From NCBI RefSeq assembly GCF_036898095.1, contig NC_090736.1, forward strand, positions 10,465,395-10,529,394: 64,000 bases of DNA. The letters run 5' to 3'. Position numbers and translations under genes: made by a program. The DNA comes from Palaemon carinicauda (lineage: Eukaryota > Arthropoda > Malacostraca > Decapoda > Palaemonidae). The notes under the pieces are model-generated. The model did not search any database, was not told the origin of the DNA, and worked only from the letters and a program-made list of their open reading frames with translations. How positions within the stretch are numbered: the stretch's first letter is position 1; every line of letters starts with the position of its first letter. Shown here piece after piece: positions 50,258 through 60,929 of the stretch.

Positions 50258-50828
50258 TGTTATGATTCGTATCTATAACTCACGATTTCATGTAGCACTT
50301 TTATAGATCATAACAATATTCTTAGAAGTTAGTGCTAGTTTACTAGGTTCAATTTAAAGTTTATAATTTAAAAGGGAAAATAGATAATCACTTTTTAACC
50401 ACTTTTAACCACTTTTAATTACAATATATATATTCTACACGTATGTACAGAAATATAAAGAAATAATGATAGATAAATTCATAACTTTCTCTTAAATAAA
50501 TCCACTGGTGTTTCGAAACAAAATGAACAATAATATCTTACCGAATACAAATAAACACTTTTAAAACCAAGTAATAAATCCAAGAACCGTTAATCACCAA
50601 TCCAGGAAGCACACTGGACAAAGCAAACTTTATTGTCGAAGTAAACAATATTTGGTCATCCATGGACCATGGAACAAACAAACAAACAATACTTAAATTA
50701 CAACTAGTTAGTCACACCATCTAGTGACTGAAAACAACCATACATTTTTAAGGATACTCACTCCATCTAGTGACTGATAAGAAAACTAAATAAAAATATT
50801 TAATAAATATACAACGGGAATCATAACA
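50258..50828 (-). repeat. 3' LTR (left copy)
   Basis: Begins TGTTATGATTC and ends GAATCATAACA, an 11-bp terminal inverted repeat with canonical TG...CA. It contains AACCACTTTTAACCACTTTT direct repeats and a CCATGGACCATGG cluster. No difference from the right LTR noticed. Confidence 0.97.
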
Positions 50829-50846
50829 TATCCCCCCACAAAAAGT
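50829..50846 (-). promoter_or_regulatory. Polypurine tract
   Basis: On the - strand TTTTTGTGGGGGGATA stands immediately before the 3' LTR, the place where plus-strand DNA synthesis is primed. Confidence 0.75.
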
Positions 50847-50893
50847 CGTCATCACCATCAAGATGACTGAAAAGACTATTTTAATATTCTCTA

Positions 50894-51658
50894 TCATGTA
50901 GGATTCCGTGATAACATGTCTGCACATACATTGTCTTTTCCTTTTATATGGTGTATTTGAAGATCATATTCTTGTAGCATCAGCCACCATCTCATGAGTC
51001 GATGATTTTTCGTTCTCATTCTCTGTAAAAACGTTAGAGGCTGATGGTCCGTGTAGACATTGATAGTAAATGGAGAACAATGGAGATAAGCTGCAAACTT
51101 CTCCAATGCAACCAATAACCCAAATGCTTCTTTTTCAACCGTTGCATAGGGTCGTTGGTGAGGTTTGAGCTTCTGAGAAGCATACATTACTGGATGCAAA
51201 ATTCCATCTGTCCCTTCCTGTAGCAGTACAGCTCCCGTTCCCAAGTCGCTGGCATCAACCTCAATTGAAAAGGGTTTCTTAAAATTTGGTGCCTGCAAAA
51301 CTGGAAAAGATGCCAGGATGCGTTTTGAGTATTCAAAGGCAGCCTTGCAATCGTCAGTCCAATTAAATTTCTTTTTACTGCTTGTAAGAGAAGTGAGAGG
51401 AGCGACCACATCCGAGAAATTTTCGCAAAAACGTCGATAGTATCCAATCATTCCCAGGAATCGTTGAACTTCTCTTCTAGAGGTGGGAGGCTGTATGGCA
51501 ATGATATCCTTCACCTTGGCATCTACTGGTGCCACTTCATTGCTTCCCACAACGTATCCAAGGTACTGTATCTTGGCATGTCCAAAGTCACTTTTCTTCA
51601 GGTTTATTGTCAAACCTGCCTTCCTCAGACGCAGCAATACTTCTTTCAAGCCCTTCAT
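50894..51658 (-). pseudogene. RT thumb and RNase H fragment, out of frame with gag-pol
   Basis: It continues pol after the deletion: [20 protein letters not shown] and KIQYLGYVVG (RT thumb), then the FLGMIGYYRRFCENFSDVVA connection, then RNase H with FSIEVDASDLGTGAVL (Asp), VEKEAFGLLVALE (Glu), VYTDHQPLTFL (Asp) and GKDNVCADMLSRN (Asp). All four RNase H catalytic residues are present and the stop follows SRNPT. The frame differs from the upstream ORF because of the RT deletion. Its Met is not a real start. Confidence 0.93.
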
Positions 51659-54600
51659 GTGGTCCGACCAAGACTTTGATCAATCAAATCATCCACTCTA
51701 GGCAGTGGGTATGCATTTGTGACAGTGAGTTTATTAACCTGTCTATAATCGGTGCAGAGTCGAAACGATCCATCGGGTTTTCGTACTAATAAACACGGTG
51801 AAGACCAAGGACTGTCACAGCTTTCGGCCAAGTCGTTATCCAGTAGAAACTGAGTTTCTTTTCTCAATATAGCTCTCTTGTATGGGGATACTCGATAAGG
51901 TGCTTGCTTGCATGGGGTTGTTCCCTCTTTCAAAATGATAGTATATTCCAAAAGATTAGTTTGTGTTGGTACATCTCCACACAGATCTCTGAAAGACTTC
52001 AGCAAACGTTCCACATCCATAGCCTGGCGAGAACCTAAATGCATTAATTTTGCGGAGATATTAATTAAAATTTCAGAATTGGAGAGGTGAGAATCATTAC
52101 CTATTTGAAAATCATTCTCTGGAACAATAACCGAATCATTCTTAACGTTTACAGCTGCAAGCACTGTCGACTTCACTTTAGTCATCTCTGACACAAAAGG
52201 CTTAAGTCTATTCACATGAACAAGATGCCTATCTTTCCTCTTACCAGTAGTTTCAATTTCATATACATTATTGCCCCGTCTCTCTACTACAGTATAGGGT
52301 CCTTCAAAACGACATTCTAAAGACTTTTTAGTGGGATTAAGCATTAAAATTTGATCACCTGGTTTAAATTCTCTTATTACAGTTTTAACATCAAACCTTT
52401 TCTTCATACTATTTTGGGCTTTAAACAGATTCTGATGTGCAAATACTCGAGCCTCATCTAATTGCTTTTTAAGAGTAACAGCATATTGATGTAAGTCTTT
52501 ACCTGATTCATGGTTTTCCAGCCAGACATCATATAAAACCTTTAAGGGTCCTCTAATACTCCTACCATAAAGTAGTTCAGAAGGCGAATATCCCAAACTG
52601 TCTTGCTGAGTATTTCTTATGGCGAACAACACAAACGATAGTCCCTCATCCCACTCCTTCTGATGTTCATGGCAGTATTTAGTCAGAGCCTCCTTAAGCG
52701 TCTGGTGAAATCGCTCTAGCGCCCCCTGGCTTTGCGGATGATAAGCTGTAGATATTGAATGGTGAACACCCATAGCCAACATAACATCCTGAAAAAGCTT
52801 TGATGTAAAATTGGTACCACGGTCGGTTTGAACAACTTTAGGTATGCCATATTGAGTAAAAACCTTGATAAGGTGTGGAATAAGATTCTTAGTAGTTATA
52901 TTCCGTAGAGGAATAGCATCTGGATATCTAATACTAGAACACATTATAGTCAACATGTATTGGTGCTGTCTTTTTGTTTTTGGTAGAGGTCCAACGCAGT
53001 CAATAATAACTTTTTCAAAAGGAACATTACAGACTACTTGAGGCACCAAAGGAACTGGTTTAGGTGCTTGGTTTGGCTTACCTACTTTTTGACAGGTTAC
53101 GCAACAATTGCAGAATACCTTCACATCACGAAAAAGGCTAGGCCAATAAAAATATTGCAATATACTGTATGCTGTCTTCTTGATCCCAAGATGAGTAGTA
53201 GAGACTTCATGGGCCACCTTCATCACATGATTTTTCAGAGATGCTGGAACCACCAACTGTTGTTTAACTTCCCAAGAGGCAGTTGCTGCTGCAGTACTTC
53301 CTCTATATTTCCTCATTAGCACTCCAGCTTTCAAGTAGTAACATGTAGATTCTGCCATACTCTCCTTCTCTGTCAATGCATTCTTAAACAAAGGCTGTAA
53401 AGAGACATCGTTAATTTGTTCATGTTTCAAATCTGTGACATTAATTTTATATACATCATTGCATGATGATGTCAATACATTTCCAACTTTTCCATTACAA
53501 CCTTTCCTACTCGTAGTATCAAAACTATTCTCCCTAACCACAGTAGGAATATCAGGTTGAACACTTTCATTAAACAAACTATGGAGAGAGTAGTCAAAAT
53601 CTGTCCCTAAATCTAAACGTACTCCATCTCTCACCTTGTCATCCTCAACTGCAGACCTAGCACCACATTCAACAGCATTGAACTGGTCATCAATACTAGG
53701 TACCGATTCGGTCAAAACAATACCACGCAGGCCTCTGCTGCGTTCAACTACACAAGATGGGAACAACTCAGGTTCCACATCCTCCAATTGCTGAACCGGG
53801 CTGACTTCCAAAGGATTATCACATACCACTGGGTCCGGCACCACAAGATTACCTGCAACATCATTTCCAACAAGAACATCTACGCCAGGAATCGGAAGAG
53901 ACTCTACAATACCCACAATGATATTACCCTTGAATATGCCACAATCCAAATGCACTCTAGCCCGAGGCAAAGAAGTCAAACCACCTATGCTCCTAACTAT
54001 TACTTTATCATTGGTAAGACAGTCCTCTAACCCAGGTACTGCCCCTCTTACAACTAAACTCTGTGATGAACCGGTGTCCCGCATTAGCTTTACAACAACA
54101 CCCTCACTATGTTCATCACCAGTAACCAAAACTCCGTCAAAGCAGAATGGTTTGAAACCATCAACACCACCAGCTGACTCAGCATTTATATCGAAACAAG
54201 AGAAATTAGATTCCTCTGCTTTACTCTTTCTTTCATTCTTCCTAGAATGTTTGGGACATCTAGCTTTCACATGACCGACCTCACCACACGAATAACAAGT
54301 TACACTTGAACTAGCACCAGAGCCAAGAGATTTAACAGATAATCTATAAGGACTTGTTGGTGGTGAGTTTTGAGGTGACTTACCTGGTGTCTTCCTGGAT
54401 TGGTTACCTGAATAGCGAGGTCTTAATAACCTAAAATTTTCAGCAAGTACAGTTGCTCTTTGAAGAGTAGTTACTTCTTTCTCAAATAAATACCTCTGCG
54501 TATCAATGGGTATACCTCTTATAAATTGTTCTACTAATATTAATTCTCTATATTCATCCATGCTCGAAACACCAGCAGACTTTAACCACTTATCATGCAT

Positions 54601-55383
54601 ACGCACAATATTATGGGAATATTCAACATACGACTGGTTGTCAAATTTACGATATTTACGGAACTTTAAGCGGTAATATTCCGGGGTGAGTTCGTACACA
54701 CGCAAGATAGATTCTTTAATAAAATCATAATCTTTACCTTCTTCTAATGTTAAAGCAAGAAAGGCAGACCGACCTTTACCCTTTAAAGCAGGTTGAATAA
54801 GAATTGGCCATATTACCTTAGGTAACTCTAAACTATCTGCCAACTTCTCAAATAAAGCAAAAAATTCATCAGGCGAGTTTTCGTCAAAGGAAGGAATCAT
54901 CTTTGAATACTTAATTACATTAGTGTTACTATCTTCTAACCGAGCTACACCACCAGTTTCGCGTTCAATTTTAAGTTGTTCTAACTTATACTTATATTCA
55001 CGCTCTTCACGTTCTAACCGCTCTTTCCGGTCTCGTTCTTCACGTTCTGACCTCTCTTTCCGGTCTCGTTCTTCACGTTCTGACCTCTCTATTCTATCTT
55101 TCTCTCTTTCTCTCTCAGCATATTGCAACTCTAACCTCTTTACCTCTAACACTGAACTTATTTCATCACAAAGATCAAACGCTTCTTCAGTTAATATATC
55201 ATTATCAACCAATTTACTTATAACAAAATGCTTGACTTGTGATTTACGCCACGTTTTCTTGACATCACGAACAAATTCATATTCACGCGCAATAGATAGC
55301 CAGTCCTCTTTACGTATCGTATGCGAACGCAAATAACCAATAGAGGGTTGACTAACAAATGCACTCAAATCAAAAGGCTCCAT
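51655..55383 (-). CDS. gag-protease-integrase-RT(N-terminal) polyprotein, 1242 residues
   Basis: Gag: residues 1-350, with a charged coiled coil (about 88-143, (E)[10 protein letters not shown] repeats) and a CCHC zinc knuckle [14 protein letters not shown] (363-376). Protease: DTG at 436-438. Integrase: HHCC zinc site (H725, H731, C761, C764), then D795, D854 and E890, a DD35E triad, and a GPY/F-type C-terminal module (FEGPYTVV, about 1027). RT: fingers from about 1110 ([20 protein letters not shown]), stopping at 1242 just after VDDLIDQ, before the palm. Gag and pol are in one frame with no shift signal. The start ATG is the first in the frame, 249 bp inside the 5' LTR. All non-RT catalytic residues look intact. 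Confidence 0.95.
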   Translation of the reverse strand: MEPFDLSAFVSQPSIGYLRSHTIRKEDWLSIAREYEFVRDVKKTWRKSQVKHFVISKLVDNDILTEEAFDLCDEISSVLEVKRLELQYAEREREKDRIERSEREERDRKERSEREERDRKERLEREEREYKYKLEQLKIERETGGVARLEDSNTNVIKYSKMIPSFDENSPDEFFALFEKLADSLELPKVIWPILIQPALKGKGRSAFLALTLEEGKDYDFIKESILRVYELTPEYYRLKFRKYRKFDNQSYVEYSHNIVRMHDKWLKSAGVSSMDEYRELILVEQFIRGIPIDTQRYLFEKEVTTLQRATVLAENFRLLRPRYSGNQSRKTPGKSPQNSPPTSPYRLSVKSLGSGASSSVTCYSCGEVGHVKARCPKHSRKNERKSKAEESNFSCFDINAESAGGVDGFKPFCFDGVLVTGDEHSEGVVVKLMRDTGSSQSLVVRGAVPGLEDCLTNDKVIVRSIGGLTSLPRARVHLDCGIFKGNIIVGIVESLPIPGVDVLVGNDVAGNLVVPDPVVCDNPLEVSPVQQLEDVEPELFPSCVVERSRGLRGIVLTESVPSIDDQFNAVECGARSAVEDDKVRDGVRLDLGTDFDYSLHSLFNESVQPDIPTVVRENSFDTTSRKGCNGKVGNVLTSSCNDVYKINVTDLKHEQINDVSLQPLFKNALTEKESMAESTCYYLKAGVLMRKYRGSTAAATASWEVKQQLVVPASLKNHVMKVAHEVSTTHLGIKKTAYSILQYFYWPSLFRDVKVFCNCCVTCQKVGKPNQAPKPVPLVPQVVCNVPFEKVIIDCVGPLPKTKRQHQYMLTIMCSSIRYPDAIPLRNITTKNLIPHLIKVFTQYGIPKVVQTDRGTNFTSKLFQDVMLAMGVHHSISTAYHPQSQGALERFHQTLKEALTKYCHEHQKEWDEGLSFVLFAIRNTQQDSLGYSPSELLYGRSIRGPLKVLYDVWLENHESGKDLHQYAVTLKKQLDEARVFAHQNLFKAQNSMKKRFDVKTVIREFKPGDQILMLNPTKKSLECRFEGPYTVVERRGNNVYEIETTGKRKDRHLVHVNRLKPFVSEMTKVKSTVLAAVNVKNDSVIVPENDFQIGNDSHLSNSEILINISAKLMHLGSRQAMDVERLLKSFRDLCGDVPTQTNLLEYTIILKEGTTPCKQAPYRVSPYKRAILRKETQFLLDNDLAESCDSPWSSPCLLVRKPDGSFRLCTDYRQVNKLTVTNAYPLPRVDDLIDQSLGRTT

Positions 55384-55632
55384 AACTACAATAATTTTTA
55401 CTATTCAAAACTAAATTTAAATATTAAACTTTACACTTCACTTAATGTTTTTTGGTCGAAAAAAATCAATAATACAGAGCAGCCATCAATAGTCAACTAA
55501 AATGAAAAAAAGTTTCACAAAACTTCGCTCGATTAATATATTTAGAAAATACGCATATGTTCGATAATAGAGGCAATTAGGAAAATTTCTGTACATACCC
55601 GACGTGTAGAATATCCTGGCCAGGTCACCATT
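55384..55632 (-). other. Leader with candidate primer binding site
   Basis: On the - strand the LTR end is followed by AA and TGGTGACCTGGCCAGG. The first 8 bases, TGGTGACC, complement a tRNA 3' end GGTCACCA, as in tRNA-Trp used by avian retroviruses. The following bases do not match the vertebrate tRNA-Trp, so the primer identity is open. The rest to the ATG is AT-rich. Confidence 0.55.
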
Positions 55633-56203
55633 TGTTATGATTCGTATCTATAACTCACGATTTCATGTAGCACTTTTATAGATCATAACAATATTCTTAG
55701 AAGTTAGTGCTAGTTTACTAGGTTCAATTTAAAGTTTATAATTTAAAAGGGAAAATAGATAATCACTTTTTAACCACTTTTAACCACTTTTAATTACAAT
55801 ATATATATTCTACACGTATGTACAGAAATATAAAGAAATAATGATAGATAAATTCATAACTTTCTCTTAAATAAATCCACTGGTGTTTCGAAACAAAATG
55901 AACAATAATATCTTACCGAATACAAATAAACACTTTTAAAACCAAGTAATAAATCCAAGAACCGTTAATCACCAATCCAGGAAGCACACTGGACAAAGCA
56001 AACTTTATTGTCGAAGTAAACAATATTTGGTCATCCATGGACCATGGAACAAACAAACAAACAATACTTAAATTACAACTAGTTAGTCACACCATCTAGT
56101 GACTGAAAACAACCATACATTTTTAAGGATACTCACTCCATCTAGTGACTGATAAGAAAACTAAATAAAAATATTTAATAAATATACAACGGGAATCATA
56201 ACA
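55633..56203 (-). repeat. 5' LTR (right copy)
   Basis: 571 bp, same ends and sequence as the left LTR. It is the 5' LTR for the - strand element and should hold its promoter. I see no clear TATA box. Confidence 0.97.
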
Positions 56204-56207
56204 CTAT

Positions 56208-57340
56208 CGATGCCTGATCTTTTGAAGTTTTTGAACCAGCCATTTCTGGCTTTTAATGTTTCTTTTTCTTTGTCTGCTGATATACAGGGCTCATTTTTCA
56301 AAAGCTTTTCTTACAAAATCGTTGCTTTTTCGCGAATGATGTTCTCCGTCATCATATCTCCTGCTAAGTGATTCTCATTGATTCATATGAGAGGCGAATT
56401 TTCAAAGTTATCAAGAATACGTGGTCATAGGTTTGTCGAAGTAAGCATCCATTTTGCACCATAAATTACTTTTATTTCTTCTTTCTTCTTAAAAATTGGG
56501 CTTATCATGGATGTTGCATCATTCTACATTTTTGTCAGTTCTGCCACATGCATACTTTTATCATACTTCTTGATAATTTCTTTTTTCAACTCAAAAGTAA
56601 TCATCTTATTTCCTTCTTTCCTGATCCTCTTGTGGCCATTGTCTAATGCTTCTGTATACAGTACTGTTTACACTGTTAACTTGACGTGAGCAGTAGTGCT
56701 CACAGTTCTTTAAAAAATACATTGTCCCAACTTTGTAAATGAATACTGCTATAGATGTAAAGTGGTATGACTACTGTGGAGTAAGTGAAAATGTTATACC
56801 AGAGGGTGGGGAATGTGATCAAAGGCAAAAAAATGGCTTAAAAAATCACAGAAACAATTTGGGGGTTTATTGGTACTGAGCATCTGTTATATGTGTAGTG
56901 CGTGCTATATATGTTAGTACTTTTCCACAAAAAATGCAAACACAGATGAAAATATTTGGTAGCAGACTGATACAGTGGACGTATACTGAAAGGAAATTTC
57001 ATGGGTCTCTGTCTGTATAGATTGCCTTACCTTGTGTAAGTTCTAGCGAGAGACCAATGAGGAATGGGGATTGCTGTGACGTCACATTAGTGTGCAGTAT
57101 TTCTCAGTTAACATGAACGTTTGTTGTTTGATTGTATGTTAGTTTGTGTCGATTTTGTAAATGTTTTGTAGTTCGTTTGTGGGCCCGAGTATGTATTATT
57201 GGTTTGTGTGTGAATATAGTCTACTGTTCCGAGATCAACGTATTCCAAGTTATTCTTAAACTGAGGTATTACTGTACCCTTTAACAACTTAATACCCATT
57301 TCAGTGCTGCTGAGAACTTTCTGTATGATTCAGGTTTGTA
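56208..57340. other. Mostly unassigned, with a transposon end at about 57228-57274
   Basis: AACTGAGGTATTACTG followed by TA at 57259-57276 matches the end at 27374-27395 and looks like a Tigger/mariner inverted end. No partner end found. Otherwise nothing recognisable. Confidence 0.35.
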
Positions 57341-58200
57341 TAGCTAAGTAAAGTACAATTGTTCCTACCCAGTATACAAACCCTTGTCCCTCCATGGTGA
57401 TACCTACCCCTTCCTTTGTTCCTGTCACCCAAAACCTTGTATCAGGGGTCCGGTGCCTATTTCTCCTCCCTTTATGTCTGTATCTAGGGTCCTTGTAAGT
57501 ATGCATTACCCCTCCCCTGTGTCAGTCTGTCCCAGTGTTGTAGCTCCTGTTGGAGCAACGTGCGTGGTTTCTCCCCAGAGGGGGGGGGGGGGGGGGGGAG
57601 TGTCTTCATCGATGGTCTCTCAGACCTCAACCTCTCTGCCTGCAGAACCAGGAGTGAGAGCCAGGAAGAGGAAGAAGCATGTGCGCTGTTCCTCCTCCTC
57701 CTCTTCAGACACTTTTTCTTAAGCTGAAAAAGAAGAGGAAGTTGAAAAAGTCTTGGAAGGCCAGCCGTTGTCACAAGAATAGGGTTCCTTGAGACACCGC
57801 CTCTCTTTCAAAGGAAGTGTTCTGCACCCAAGAGGTTTCCAACAGTGTGGTGGCCCAGAGCCAAGGCTCTGGGGCTGGTGTAAGGGCTGGAATGGGAACC
57901 AGTCTACCCCAGTAGCCACAGCCATCCTTGTGGCTCCGGTTTCTCTGTAGGCAGCTGGCCCAGATGAGTGTACGGCCCCGTACGTTTTCTGTTCCAAGGT
58001 TGATGAAAAAGCTTCAGCGACCTCCATTTCCCTTCCTTCTAGGACACCAGATGCCAGCTCCTCCCTCTGCCAGAGTTGTCACTCGACTAGGTAGCGAGGA
58101 TGACACCATTCAAAGCTGTCAGCAAACCAGTGTGCTAACTGGGTTTCGAAGAGACGTGATACTGTTTCCCTTGTGTTTTCGAATTTTTTGCTGACCTTTC
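57341..58200 (+). mobile_element. Relic of the older DIRS-like family, gag part (relic 6)
   Basis: Near 57654-57720 a basic run (ARKRKKHVR) is followed by CSSSSSSDTFS. The nucleotide match with relic 2 (GAGGAAGAAG.GCATG.GCGCTG, then Ser codons, then GGTTCCTTG.GACA.C.CCTCTCT) is clear. Downstream are broken frames with Pro/Arg-rich pieces (MPAPPSARVV). A 16-base G run lies at about 57582-57598. Confidence 0.5.
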
Positions 58201-58349
58201 CAGCATCAGTTCGGTAAGGATTGCCGCACAACTTGCCAATCTTGTTATCTGCTTTTTTTCTTTGCTTTTCACCTTTCCTACTGTACTGTATACCATATAT
58301 TGCTGTTGTAATAACATAATACTGTCCAATATAGTATTAATGATAACAT

Positions 58350-59015
58350 AAATAGTTGTATTATTATTATTATTACTTGTTAAGCTACAACTCTAGTTGG
58401 AAAAGCAGGATGCTATAAGCCCAAGGGTTCCAACAGGGAAAATAGCCCAGTGAGGAAAGGAAAACAAGGAAAAATAAGAACAGTAATATCATTAAAATAG
58501 ATATTTCCTATATAAACTATAAAAACTTACAAAACAAGAGGAAGAGAAATAAGATAGAATAGTGTGCCCGAGTGTACCCTCAAGCAAGAGAACTCTAACT
58601 CAAGACAGTGGAATATCGTGGTACAGAGGCTATGGGACTATCCAAGACTTAGAGAACATTGGTTTGATTTTGGAGTGTCCTTCTCCTAGAAGAGCTGCTT
58701 ACCATAGCTAGAGTGTCTCTTCTACCCTTACCATGAGGAAAATAGTCACTGAACGTAAATTACAGTGCAGTAGTTAACCCCATGGGTGAAGAAGAATTGT
58801 TTGGTAATCTCAGTGTTGTCAGATGTATGAGGACAGAGGAGAATATGTAAAGAATAGCTCAGACTGCTCGGTGTATGTGTAGGCAAAGGGAAAAGGAACC
58901 GTAGTCAGAGAGAAGGATCCAGTGTAGTACTGTCTGGCCAGTCAAAGGACCCCATAACTCTGTAGCGGTAGTATCTCAACCGGTGGCTGGTGCCCTGGCC
59001 AACCTACTACCTCCT
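58350..59015 (+). mobile_element. Long copy of the short interspersed repeat (copy 3)
   Basis: (ATT)n at 58350-58372 leads into AAGCTACAACTCTAGTTGG, CAGGATGCTATAAGCCCAAG and AACAGGGAAAATAGCCC. Unlike copies 1, 2 and 4 it continues for about 650 bp, ending with the GTAGTATCTCAACCGGTGGC..TGGCC block that is also at 5400-5500. So the short copies appear to be 5' fragments, or a shared head, of a longer family. No protein domain seen. Confidence 0.75.
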
Positions 59016-59129
59016 AGTCATAAAAGAGTAATGAAAATTGTGAATCCGCAAATGCTTGCTGCTCTGTGGTGGGTCAACTCATAACTTACCAAATCGCTTC
59101 CCATTGCCTATGCGGGTGGACTAACACAC

Positions 59130-59525
59130 TACGTAACACACTATACATACATACATATACCAAGGCACTTCCTCCAATTTTGGGGGGTAGCCGACATCAA
59201 CAAATGAAACAAAAACAAAAAGGGGACCTCTACTCTCTACGTTCCTCCAGCCTAACAAGGGACTCAACCGAGTTCAGATGGTACTGCTAGGGTGCCACAG
59301 CCCACCCTCCCACATTATCCACCACAGATGAAGCTTCATAATGCTGAATCCCCTACTGCTGCTACCTCCGCGGTCATTTAAGGCATCGGAGGAAGCAGCA
59401 GGGCCTACCGTAACTGCGTCACAATCGCTCGCCATTCATTCCTATTTCTAGCACGCTCTCTTGCCTCTCTCACATCTATCCTCCTATCACCCAGAGCTTT
59501 CTTCACTCCATATACTGCACTAAAT
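59130..59525 (+). mobile_element. Conserved interspersed repeat of unknown class
   Basis: Contains TTTTGGGGGGTAGCCGACAT, GGGACTCAACCGAGTTCAG, TGAAGCTTCATAATGCTGAA and TGCGTCACAATCGCTCGCCA. I recall this as a high-copy sequence in decapods. It has no ORF, inverted ends or tRNA boxes that I can see. A single copy here. Confidence 0.45.
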
Positions 59526-60261
59526 TGATTTTATGTGGTTTCTATCACAGTATAAGTATTATATTACTGTATGAACATACTTCAGTAACTTTATAACCAC
59601 TTGTCATGCAACTTTTAACAACTTTTTCCAGCGCATGCTGAAATAAAATCCCCTAATTAAAAGACTCAGGTTTGTATGGCAAGGAAAAATACAGATTACT
59701 TTTAAAAGTTTGTGATTTTACCTCAAGTTTTCTTATATTACTAACGGAAACATACTCCAGTGACCCAATAGCTGACGTAGTGTATAAGTCTTCATATAAG
59801 AATATTATCAATGCACTTTTCCTAGTATCTGAGAACATTAACATACCGTAACTGTGGTGTAGGGTGTAGGTGCTGTAGGAACAAAAGTTGGACTGGCAAC
59901 ATACAAAACTCATGCGAGATTTTAAAAAATATCTCCTTGGTCAGAGAAATTATGGCCTCTATTAAGAGTGATACTGTAAATGTAGATTTTTGGCAAAAAT
60001 ATTTGCAGATGTAAGAGCTTGCTGTTATAGCCACCTTTAACTGGAATGTAAACTTCCAAAGGGTTAAGGGGCCTTGTGTTGAACCTTGGTGGATGTACTC
60101 AGGGCTAAAAATAACTGGTCATGGAAGTCCTTTTTAAATGAGCCCCAAAAGGGGATGTAGATGGGTAAAAAACGTCCTCTCTGGACGGGGTCTTTAAGCT
60201 CTCTCAAACAACTTAGATGTGGCTGGATATTATTAGTTAGATAAGATGTTACTCAAGGAGA
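59526..60261. other. Unassigned, with an end piece of the older DIRS-like family at about 59650-59715
   Basis: AATTAAAAGACTCAGGTTTG then ATGGCAAGGAAAAATACAGA resembles the relic-family ends at 21.9, 45.4 and 46.9 kb. Nothing else recognised. Confidence 0.4.
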
Positions 60262-60366
60262 AAACACCTTTCCTCACTGGGCTATTTTCCCTGTTGGAGC
60301 TTCTGGGCTTATAGCATCCTGCTTTTCTAACTAGGGTTGTAGCTTAGCAAGTAATAATAATAATAA
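60262..60366 (-). mobile_element. Short interspersed repeat, copy 4, with adjoining (TAA)n
   Basis: TTTCCTCACTGGGCTATTTT, CCCTGTTGGAGCTTCTGGGC, TTATAGCATCCTGCTTTTC, GGGTTGTAGCTTAGCAAG, then TAATAATAATAA. Reverse orientation, with the microsatellite again at its 5' end. Confidence 0.83.
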
Positions 60367-60929
60367 GATCCACCCATGCTTCTATTGCATTTAAGTTATG
60401 ATTGGAATGCTCTAAGATATAGAAACTGTATTTATTATTTGAGTTATTCTGGGTAAAGGGTATATGATACTGACACTGTGCTCTAAAGCTGAAACTTATG
60501 CACCTTTCTAGGAAAATTGATGAGATTTGTAAATATATATGCACGGTGGGAAGATCTCATTACAAATGAGTCTGGACAAAAATACCTTGTAGGACTGTAC
60601 TCAAAAATTGAAATTGTTTGAACCTGTGATGAGAAGAGGTATGAAATTGTTAATCAGAAAAGGAATAAATATTGATTAGGTTGGAGAAAATACTTTAGAA
60701 ATTCCCAGGAAACCATGGGAAAAGAACTTAGATGAAGACCTATAATGTACAATGTAGAGGAGAGGGAAAAAATCCAACTGATGTCTTAATCATATTAAGG
60801 GGAAATGCTGTGATATAAACCAGGTTTTTGATGATGATCAATGTTTTTGTACCTAATTGAAAAAAAGTTTGCAAAGATTAGATTTTGTATGAACTAGTAG
60901 TAGTCTCTAGGTTTGTATATAAGGGGTCT
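60367..60929. other. Unassigned spacer
   Basis: No feature that I can support. Confidence 0.4.

Larger units (their letters stand above)
50258..56203 (-). mobile_element. LTR retrotransposon, Ty3/gypsy-like with integrase before RT (Gmr1-like order)
   Basis: 5.95 kb between 571-bp LTRs (50258-50828 and 55633-56203) that I read as identical. A 4-bp duplication CTAT flanks it (50254-50257, 56204-56207). On the - strand the order is LTR, primer site, one long gag-protease-integrase-RT frame, RNase H frame, polypurine tract, LTR. Placing integrase before RT is normal for Ty1/copia. Here the integrase has a GPY/F module and RNase H and RT are Ty3/gypsy-like, which fits the Gmr1-like group. The RT palm is deleted. 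Inserted antisense to GBE1, very recently judging by the LTRs. Confidence 0.95.

Noticed and set aside
50894..55383. Classifying the LTR element as Ty1/copia because integrase precedes RT
   Set aside because: The GPY/F module, the RT/RNase H motif style and the connection FLGMIGYYRRF are Ty3/gypsy-type.
50258..56203. An endogenous retrovirus with envelope gene
   Set aside because: Only about 65 bp separate the RNase H stop from the 3' LTR. No envelope frame exists.
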